A stretch of DNA of 5,482 bases from JAEUMW01 sp039807745. Lineage in GTDB: Bacteria > Pseudomonadota > Gammaproteobacteria > Burkholderiales > JAEUMW01. Below, piece by piece: positions 1 to 5,482 of the stretch (the first letter of the stretch is position 1; each line of letters opens with the position of its first letter). A program made the position numbers and the translations under genes. The notes under the pieces were generated by a model. It searched no databases. It was given only the letters and a program-made list of their open reading frames with translations, and was not told the origin of the DNA. The stretch is taken from contig JBDHRV010000184.1 in the NCBI GenBank assembly GCA_039807745.1, positions 1 through 5,482 of the forward strand. Reading direction: 5' to 3'.

Positions 1-805
1 CACTTCGACCGCCCGACGCGACGGCATTACGACCGCATCCTGAAGAGCCCGGACCGCGAACTGCCGCTGCGCCGGCTGTTCTTCTGCCGCAAGGAGTACA
101 GCCAGCTCGTGCTGCTGGCGTTCTTCCTCGCGCAGTCGGACGCCTCGCGGCAGCTCCTCGAGCATTACCTCGCCATCGAGCGCTTCGAGTCCGCCCTGTT
201 TGTGCTGAAGACTCCCTGGTGGCGCGGCAGCGGCGCACCCAACAAGACGCAACTGGCGGAAGGCGATCCGCGCTTCTGGTACGCCCGCGGGGCGTTCAAG
301 GGCTTCCTCGATCGGCTGTGGGCCCGGGCACTCGCGCCGATCCGCAACACCGAGGCGGTGGAGCGCGTGTGCGCAGACAGGGGAGAGCACCGAACGCCTG
401 TATCTCTTCATCAAGAACGAAGCGGAACTCGCCGGGCTCAAGGAGGCGGGGGAGGACTCGAAGACCCTGTTCGGTTATCTGGAGAGCCTGTTTCTCTGCG
501 ATCTGATCGACGAGGTTCGCGTCACCGTCGAACGCACCGACGGGACGCGGGTGAAGTTCACCCAGATGAGCGAGGGCGAGCAGCAACTCCTGACGGTGCT
601 CGGCCTGCTGCTGTTCACCCAGAACGACGAGTCGCTTTATCTGCTCGACGAGCCGGACACCCACCTCAACCCGGTTTGGACCTATGACTTCCTCAAGCTG
701 CTCCAGGACAACATCCGCGCCGAGAAGGGGCAACTCATCGTCGCCACCCACAACCCGCTGATGATCGGCAGCCTCCACAGGAACCAGGTGCGGGTGCTCG
801 GCGTA
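1..805 (+). pseudogene. AAA/ABC-type ATPase, 5'-partial, frameshifted and C-terminally truncated
   Basis: The gene enters from the left edge already in coding (frame 1, reading HFDRPTRRHYDRIL), so its start and Walker A loop lie outside the window. Frame 1 gives plausible protein to about 365 (ending near APIRNTEAVERV) and then degenerates into Arg/Gly-rich sequence. Sensible protein resumes in frame 2 from about 380 (GESTERLYLFIKNEAEL), so a +1 shift lies between. In frame 2 I see an ABC/SMC-type signature SEGEQQLL (from 569), Walker B LYLLDEPDTHLNP with Asp at 647-649 and Glu at 650-652, and an H-loop ATHNP with His at 749-751. These are hallmarks of ATPases of the RecF/SMC/AAA_21 class, which dimerise around ATP and often serve in DNA repair or defence modules. 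After HRNQVRVL (about 799) plausible protein ends, although the frame stays open to 1066; most relatives continue well past the H-loop. The gene converges on the lipoprotein remnant. The ATPase class is confident, the specific role unknown. A sequencing indel could explain the shift but not the lost C-terminus. Confidence 0.8.
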
Positions 806-993
806 GGGGCATCGACGGCGGATAAGGCGCCTTGCTCGTCCTTCGGTCTACCTGCCCCCGTTCAGTCACACCCCTCTACCCCTGCAAGTTCGGCTCGCCG
901 TCGCCGCGATCCCGATCGTGTCGCCCCTCGATCACAGCCAATCCTCCCAACCCCATCCTCGCCTGGCCACCACGGCAAAGGAGTGCACGGCCG
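800..993. other. Non-coding junction between two convergent gene remnants
   Basis: This stretch lies between the point where the ATPase stops looking like protein and the stop codon of the lipoprotein remnant on the other strand. The plus-strand frame running through it gives low-complexity Pro/Ser/Arg protein with no motif, and the minus strand shows no convincing start with a ribosome binding site. I saw no transposon ends, no tRNA and no strong hairpin followed by a T-tract; GGCG..CGCC around 817-831 is only a 4-bp stem. It probably contains the breakpoint that removed the end of the ATPase gene. Confidence 0.45.
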
Positions 994-1352
994 TTACTTC
1001 ACGCCGAACACTTCCGCGCAGCGCGACAAGCCCATGTTGGCGCCGCGCGTGTCCTGGCTCGCGTGAATGTGGGTGATGATGCCTTTTGCATCCGTGGTGA
1101 TCTGCGCTTCGCAGAAGACCTGAATCGTGTGCGCCGGCGTCACGATCACCTGCTGAGCCCTGGGAATGCCGACGCTGAAGCTGGACGACCGGGTAACAGT
1201 AACAGTCGTGGAGGGCCGTACTGCGCGAAGACAGCATCGCCCGGTTGGTCGATGAAGCGGGAATCCATGGTCGTTTCGGCATCTGCCGTGGTCGCGCATC
1301 CAGAGACGATCGCAATGCTCGCTGCGAGCGTGGGAATCCAGGTGGAACGCAC
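994..1352 (-). pseudogene. Small outer-membrane or periplasmic lipoprotein, frameshifted
   Basis: The start is GTG at 1350-1352, chosen because AGGAGG (1359-1364) lies six bases upstream and the frame immediately encodes a lipoprotein signal: VRSTWIPTLAASIAIVSGC, with lipobox VSGC and Cys19 (1296-1298) as the predicted lipidated residue. The mature part reads ATTADAETTMDSRFIDQPGD followed by AVFAQYGPP and then turns into Leu/Pro-rich sequence ending at a stop near 1146. In the frame shifted by -1, good protein continues from about TVTVTRSSSFSVGIP through FCEAQITTDAKGIITHIHAS to LSRCAEVFGVK and a TAA at 994-996. Joined, the protein would be about 120 residues, typical of small proteobacterial lipoproteins. 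The two cysteines (1111-1113 and 1018-1020) could form a disulfide. The break lies at about 1195-1215, beside a GTTACT/GTTACC tandem. Function is unknown. It may be a true pseudogene or an intact gene carrying a one-base sequencing error; the start and signal peptide are secure. Confidence 0.75.
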
Positions 1353-1358
1353 CGATGT

Positions 1359-1364
1359 CCTCCT
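1359..1364 (-). promoter_or_regulatory. Ribosome binding site of the lipoprotein gene
   Basis: AGGAGG on the minus strand is a full Shine-Dalgarno core with a six-base spacer to GTG at 1350-1352. It decides the start: the ATG at 1367-1369 lies upstream of this site and in another frame that gives no sensible protein. Confidence 0.75.
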
Positions 1365-1392
1365 CTCATTTGGGGGTCGAACGCGTACAGGC

Positions 1393-1421
1393 AGAATAAA
1401 CGGCCTGTCCTTGTTGCTCAA
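1393..1421 (-). promoter_or_regulatory. Putative sigma70-type promoter for the lipoprotein gene
   Basis: On the minus strand, TTGAGC (1416-1421) and TATTCT (1393-1398) each match four of six positions of the -35 and -10 consensus and are separated by exactly 17 bases. Transcription would begin near 1386, giving a leader of about 34 bases that contains the AGGAGG site. The position relative to the start is right, and the local sequence is more AT-rich than its surroundings. Found by eye; chance occurrence cannot be excluded. Confidence 0.45.
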
Positions 1422-1515
1422 CGGTTCGTGTGCAAGTTGGGCGTGCTTGGTCCGTCGACGAGTGCCGTGGGCTTGCTCCCCTGCGCGGCTTTCACCCGGT
1501 CGCACCTGATCGTCG

Positions 1516-1534
1516 GGGACGCGGAGTCGCGCCC
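1516..1534 (-). terminator. Weak stem-loop directly after the patatin stop codon
   Basis: Directly after the TGA of the patatin gene the minus strand reads GGGCGCG, loop ACTC, CGCG, a bulged T, CCC: a 7-bp GC stem with one bulge. No T-tract follows, so it is not a classical intrinsic terminator; it could slow polymerase or protect the transcript end. In such GC-rich DNA, stems of this size also arise by chance. Confidence 0.25.
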
Positions 1535-4500
1535 TCATCCTTTGTTGAGCTCGTACTGCACCGACCGGAACAGGCGCTCGAAGCGATGCTGCTCCGCCTT
1601 CCCGACGATCTCCATGGCGGGCTTGGCGAGACACAGGGGGCGCGCATGCGTCACCTTGCGCGCCTGGATCAGCTGGCGCAGGGCGATACGGGCGAGGCCC
1701 ATCCGGCGCAGGTGATCCTGGATGCGGAAGTACACGAGCTGGTTGCCAGTCGCGCCTGCGACCGTGATGGCCAGGCCGATCGGCAGGCGGATCGACTGGC
1801 TCGCTCGTTGCGGGTTGCTCACGACGACTTCGATGCGGTCGATGCGCAGGGCATCGCGCCGCAGGGAGTCCCCGTGCTGGGCGACGAGCTGCGACACCAG
1901 ATTCTCTTCCAGGAAATTGAGCGCGCCGATGCTGCCGGTCTTCTCGATGTCCTGTGCTTTCACATCACCGAGCTCGAGACCCAGCCGGCGCTTGCAGAAG
2001 CTCTGGAAACGCGCGCCGTAGGTCGCTGCGCTCAGCGCCCACGTCACGCGGAACATGTTGCACCAGGCCCAGTGCCGGAACAGGTTCATCCAGCCGCGGT
2101 TGTCCGGGTGGTCGAACTGAGTCTCGAGCTCGAGGTCGAGGTAGACGTTTTCCATGAGCTGCATCACCGCGTTGCACAGGTAGAACCCTTCTCGCAGCTC
2201 GAGGTAGCTGTCCGGTAGCCACTGTTCGAGCGGCGCCTCGTACTTCGTGCCGGTCGCGATGGCTTTCCAGTTGGGATAGATCTGCGCATCGAGGAAGCGC
2301 AGCTGCTGGTCGTTGCGCAGCCGTTCGTAGATCGCGTCGAGGGTCGCGGTATGACGCGTGAACGCCGCCGCGCCGCCCTTCGCGGAGGGGTGCCAGATCG
2401 ACTGCAGCGCGACCATCAATCGCTCCACGTCGCAGAATGCGTCGGTGCGCTGCGCCGGGAGCTCGTCCTCCTCCGCCTCGGCTTCGGCCTCGACCTCGGC
2501 CTCCGCCATCTCCTTGGCCGGCTCCAGCACGCACTTGCCGATGTGATAGCCGAGCTTGCGATAGCTTTCGAATTGCGACTCGTCGAACCACTGGTCGTTC
2601 GTGGTCTGGTGCGGAAACGTGGGGTCCGTGGATGCGTAATGCAGCACGTCGGCGGGCTCGTCGCCGACGAGGGACGGTTTCAGATAGAGGAGCATCCCCG
2701 GCACGGCGCCGGGGTCGCGCAGGTCGTAGCGGATGCTGCCGACGGCGCAATGCCACTCGCTGCGCTTTTCCTCGCCGCGCCGCCGCAGCGGTGCGACGTC
2801 GATCTCGATCGGAATGCCGAGGTCCGCGTAGCACTTGCGGATGGCATTGCCCAGATCCTCGAACGTGAGCTGCTGATCCTGTCCCGCATCGCACGCCACG
2901 ATGAAGCGGCACCGCCGGCGGACGAGCTCGTACAAACCGAGATTCTCGAAATGGCCGCCGTCGCTGAGATAGAGGTACTTGCTCGTGCTGGTGGTGAGCC
3001 CCAGGAGCTCGCGCAGCAGGCGCCACGCGGCCACGAGCGGCCCGGGTTGTGTCCAGGCGTTCGCGTCGACGGGATTGCCGCACCATCTACCCAGCCGCAC
3101 GTTGAACACGGTCATCAGGAACGCGAGGGCGGGCGAGCTGTGGTAGCCCATGTTGGGGCTGGCGGCGGCGCCCGAGATGGCGAGGGCCGCGCCCAGCGTT
3201 GCCCCGTCTTCGTTCATGGTCCGCGCGGTCGGGCGGAAGCAGCCGCGAGTGGGCGGCACCGCTGCCTTGTCGCCGGGCTCCGCGTATCCGTGCGAATCGG
3301 CGGTCGGTGGCAGCTCGAAGCCCGAGAACTTGGGCGTGAAGGTGAACGAAGCGGCCTTGCGCTGCTGCCATTCCAGATCCTTGCCGTGGACCAGATTCAA
3401 CGCGGTGTTCACGATGTGATAGGGACGCTGCGACTCGACGTGCCCGCCGCCCGAGATGCGACCGAGCAGGTGCAGCGCCAGATCGTCCTCGGGGTCGAAG
3501 CCGGTAAAGGGCTGAGGCTGGCGATTCGGGGCCCGTGTCGCGCCGAGGTAGCAGCGGGTGAGCCGATTGCGATAGAAGCCGTAGAGCGAGAACAGGTTGA
3601 TGTCGACACGCCAGGAGAGCGTCATACCCGCGGCGAGGCACACGCCCGCGGTCGCGAGCAGGATCCAGAGCGGGATCGCGTCCATCTGGAGGAACTGCTG
3701 GTCCGCACTCGCGACGAAGGTCGGGGGGGCCGCGTACTCCGGACGGCTGTTCGCGAGAATGGGGAGGATCGAATCGATCGCGACCGACAGACCGGCCAGC
3801 AGGCCGACGATGAAGATGTACGGGGCGACGCGTGCGACGATCTCGAGCACCCATCTGGTCTGCGGTCCGCTTCCCGTCCCCAACTTCTCGCTCTTGCCCA
3901 GCAAGACACCGGCGAGTGTCGATCCGAGCCAGGTGGCCACGGTGCCCGAGGCTACCCAACCGCCCTTTTCCCACTGCTGTACCAGACTCACCACCGGTGG
4001 GACGACGTACACGGAGATGAGGAAGAGCAGCAGCCACGCGGCGCCGACGGCAAGGGCCGACCCGCCGAGGCGGCTCCACCATTCGCGCACGTCCTCCGAG
4101 TACTGCCGGCCTGCCAGACCGACGTGGAGGGTAAGGGCGAGCGCCAGCAGCTTCATGACCACGACCGTTCCGAGACCCACCGCCAGCCACCTCGCCAGGT
4201 TGCGACCGTATGCCTCGATGTTCTGGATGTGCCCGAGAAGCTCGGTGAACCAGTAGAACAGGAACCCTCCCACCGCACCGGCTGCGAGTGCCGCGCCGAG
4301 GATGGAGAGAAACTTCCCGGGCGAGTGCGTGCCGCGATCGCTGCCCATGGCGCGGCGCCATTGCCAGCGATCCGCGCGTGTACGGGCCGCGAGATAGGCC
4401 ACCCCGCCGACGATCCACGCGACGAGCGCGAGCATGGCACCCACGAGACTCCACATTGCCGAGCTGAATCCCAGGTCGGGCTGCGGTTGCACGCTGAACC

Positions 4501-5476
4501 AGTAGCTCACGAGGTAGGCGCCGACCCCGCCCGGAATCCAGAAGAGCAACAGGATTGCCCCTGTCTGCGCATACCAGGGCGGTTCGGTCCCGGGGGCTGG
4601 TGTGCGATAGGCGAGGTTCGCGCCGACGACGGCCGAAGTCGGGATGACCAACAAGGCGAGTCCCGACCAGAGGAGGCTCCCTCCGGGCGCCGCCACCCGG
4701 CCGTCATGCGGTGTCGAGATCAGGGCGACGAGCACCCGCGGCACCAGAAGAGGCACCACGAGGAACAGGATCAGGATGCTCAGGTTGAGGTACAGATTGC
4801 GCAGATAGGTCGCCACCGCCGACAGCGTATCGGCGGACAGCAGGCCCAGGCGCGGCGTGAGGTAGTTGCTGTAGCCGCGCAGAAAGCGGATCGCCGGGGA
4901 TTCACGCGAGTAACCCGGTGGACCGGATTCGCCATCCTGCGGACAGAGCTCGCCGACAACGCTGTCGATGTCGCCGCGCCGGCGCGTGATGAGCGCGGAC
5001 AGCCAGCTTCCGATGTAGCCGCCACCGGAGACGGTCGAGACGTAATCGAAGAGATGCAGGAGCTTGAGCTCGCACAGCGCCTGGATCACGCCGAGGTTGA
5101 AGGTGGCACTGCGGATGCCGCCGCCGGAGAAGGCAAGCCCGACCAGACGCGCCTCGTGGGCTGCCACCTGCGAATCCGCATGCGGCGCAGCCGCGCTGGT
5201 CTTGAGTTCCGGCGGGCGGGCGCGCACGATCTCTTCGACCTCGATGCGCAGTTGCTGATCGAAGCTCGCATACGCGCACCGGTCGAGCGCCCGCCGCGTG
5301 TCTCGGTCGAGGGCGGCGGACGCCGCGCGCGCGGTCTCGCGCTTCCGAAAGCGCTCGAGCGCCTCTCGCGTCGGCTCGTCGAGCGTGCCGTGCAGCAACC
5401 CGGGGTAGTCCCCGGTGAGCTTGAGCTGAAGCTGCAGCGTGGCGACTTCATGGGGCGAGAGGTTCGTGGCGCGCAT
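1535..5476 (-). CDS. Large multipass membrane patatin-like phospholipase
   Basis: A 1313-residue patatin-like acyl hydrolase, predicted to cleave membrane lipids or other acyl esters with a Ser/Asp dyad. Residues 9-46 resemble a PG_binding_1 helical repeat (LQLQLKLTGDYPGLLHGTLD, then T-x-x-A-L-x-x-F). The front half of the patatin fold is at about 111-210: oxyanion loop SGGGIR (117-122) and nucleophile elbow STVSGGGYIG with Ser150 (5027-5029). About ten hydrophobic segments follow (roughly 229-253, 267-289, 304-327, 340-363, 388-411, 428-453, 472-499, 506-526, 541-573, 601-621). The back half contains AISGAAASPNMGYHSS (766-781) and SDGGHFENLGLYELV with catalytic Asp839 (2960-2962). A Glu/Ala-rich linker spans 987-1006, and residues 1010-1313 form an unassigned C-terminal region. 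There is no signal peptide. The ATG at 5474-5476 is the first in view, but the frame is open to the window edge and any ribosome site is outside, so the true start could lie further upstream. The frame is intact with no premature stop, in contrast to the damaged genes downstream. The family call is secure; substrate and role are unknown. Confidence 0.93.
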   Translation of the reverse strand: MRATNLSPHEVATLQLQLKLTGDYPGLLHGTLDEPTREALERFRKRETARAASAALDRDTRRALDRCAYASFDQQLRIEVEEIVRARPPELKTSAAAPHADSQVAAHEARLVGLAFSGGGIRSATFNLGVIQALCELKLLHLFDYVSTVSGGGYIGSWLSALITRRRGDIDSVVGELCPQDGESGPPGYSRESPAIRFLRGYSNYLTPRLGLLSADTLSAVATYLRNLYLNLSILILFLVVPLLVPRVLVALISTPHDGRVAAPGGSLLWSGLALLVIPTSAVVGANLAYRTPAPGTEPPWYAQTGAILLLFWIPGGVGAYLVSYWFSVQPQPDLGFSSAMWSLVGAMLALVAWIVGGVAYLAARTRADRWQWRRAMGSDRGTHSPGKFLSILGAALAAGAVGGFLFYWFTELLGHIQNIEAYGRNLARWLAVGLGTVVVMKLLALALTLHVGLAGRQYSEDVREWWSRLGGSALAVGAAWLLLFLISVYVVPPVVSLVQQWEKGGWVASGTVATWLGSTLAGVLLGKSEKLGTGSGPQTRWVLEIVARVAPYIFIVGLLAGLSVAIDSILPILANSRPEYAAPPTFVASADQQFLQMDAIPLWILLATAGVCLAAGMTLSWRVDINLFSLYGFYRNRLTRCYLGATRAPNRQPQPFTGFDPEDDLALHLLGRISGGGHVESQRPYHIVNTALNLVHGKDLEWQQRKAASFTFTPKFSGFELPPTADSHGYAEPGDKAAVPPTRGCFRPTARTMNEDGATLGAALAISGAAASPNMGYHSSPALAFLMTVFNVRLGRWCGNPVDANAWTQPGPLVAAWRLLRELLGLTTSTSKYLYLSDGGHFENLGLYELVRRRCRFIVACDAGQDQQLTFEDLGNAIRKCYADLGIPIEIDVAPLRRRGEEKRSEWHCAVGSIRYDLRDPGAVPGMLLYLKPSLVGDEPADVLHYASTDPTFPHQTTNDQWFDESQFESYRKLGYHIGKCVLEPAKEMAEAEVEAEAEAEEDELPAQRTDAFCDVERLMVALQSIWHPSAKGGAAAFTRHTATLDAIYERLRNDQQLRFLDAQIYPNWKAIATGTKYEAPLEQWLPDSYLELREGFYLCNAVMQLMENVYLDLELETQFDHPDNRGWMNLFRHWAWCNMFRVTWALSAATYGARFQSFCKRRLGLELGDVKAQDIEKTGSIGALNFLEENLVSQLVAQHGDSLRRDALRIDRIEVVVSNPQRASQSIRLPIGLAITVAGATGNQLVYFRIQDHLRRMGLARIALRQLIQARKVTHARPLCLAKPAMEIVGKAEQHRFERLFRSVQYELNKG
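2459..2518 (-). repeat. Glu/Ala codon repeat inside the patatin gene
   Basis: The minus strand encodes KEMAEAEVEAEAEAEEDE (residues 988-1005) from alternating GAG/GAA and GCC/GCG codons, a degenerate simple-sequence tract with six-base periodicity. It separates the catalytic region from the C-terminal region and is probably an acidic helix or flexible linker. Such tracts can change length in multiples of six bases without breaking frame. Confidence 0.7.
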
Positions 5477-5482
5477 GGCTGT

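Noticed and set aside
296..778. Minus-strand open frame antisense to the ATPase
   Set aside because: It is the mirror of the ATPase coding frame, including the antisense of Walker B, and has no start signal or recognisable domain.
1195..1235. Programmed -1 ribosomal frameshift as an explanation for the split lipoprotein
   Set aside because: No X-XXY-YYZ slippery heptamer and no convincing downstream pseudoknot or stem is present, and such small lipoproteins are not known to use recoding.
832..1509. Plus-strand open frame of 225 codons across the junction and lipoprotein remnant
   Set aside because: It runs antisense to the lipoprotein, lacks a ribosome binding site and encodes no recognisable motif.
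1353..1534. Small additional gene between the patatin and lipoprotein genes
   Set aside because: No start with a ribosome site opens a sensible frame here; the stretch is better explained as a 3' stem-loop plus a promoter and leader region.
1430..2218. Long plus-strand open frame of 262 codons antisense to the patatin 3' end
   Set aside because: It mirrors the codon structure of the patatin gene in GC-rich DNA, has no ribosome binding site, and gives Glu/Ala/Val-rich protein with no motif.
1965..4454. Long minus-strand open frames (1965-3086 and 3087-4454) in another frame of the patatin gene
   Set aside because: Their products are extremely Arg/Pro/Gly-rich, the usual signature of an out-of-frame read in high-GC coding sequence. 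The patatin frame has clear motifs and membrane segments over the same span.
1535..5476. CBASS or similar anti-phage patatin effector (CapV-like)
   Set aside because: CapV-type effectors are compact soluble patatins beside a cyclic nucleotide synthase. This one is a 1313-residue membrane protein with no synthase or ubiquitin-like transfer genes in view, and the neighbouring ATPase is broken.

Overview
The window is GC-rich, with a strong G/C preference at third codon positions. It carries Gram-negative features: a lipobox lipoprotein and a large multipass patatin. This fits a high-GC member of the Pseudomonadota, perhaps a beta- or gammaproteobacterium; that placement is inference. There are no RNA genes, no CRISPR array and no recognisable insertion sequence.

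The window is dominated by one intact minus-strand gene (1535-5476, 1313 codons). It encodes a membrane-embedded patatin-like lipid hydrolase with an unusual layout: an N-terminal peptidoglycan-binding-like helical repeat, the front half of a patatin site (GGGIR oxyanion loop, Ser150), about ten membrane segments, the back half of the patatin site (catalytic Asp839 in a DGG motif), a Glu/Ala-rich linker, and a C-terminal region of about 300 residues with no firm assignment.

Downstream on the same strand, after a 182-bp gap holding a plausible sigma70-type promoter, lies a small lipoprotein gene (994-1352). It has a good ribosome binding site and a textbook lipobox, but its reading frame is broken once, near 1195-1215. 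Facing these two on the plus strand is the 3' part of an ABC/SMC-type ATPase gene (1 to about 800). It runs in from outside the window, changes frame near 365-390, and appears to lose its normal C-terminus after the H-loop. About 190 bp between the two convergent remnants hold nothing recognisable.

Read together, an intact patatin gene sits next to a roughly 1.3-kb stretch of damaged genes, which looks like the edge of a decaying or rearranged accessory region. The sequence gives no direct evidence that the three genes work together. The most interesting object is the patatin itself, because its catalytic dyad is split across a polytopic membrane domain.
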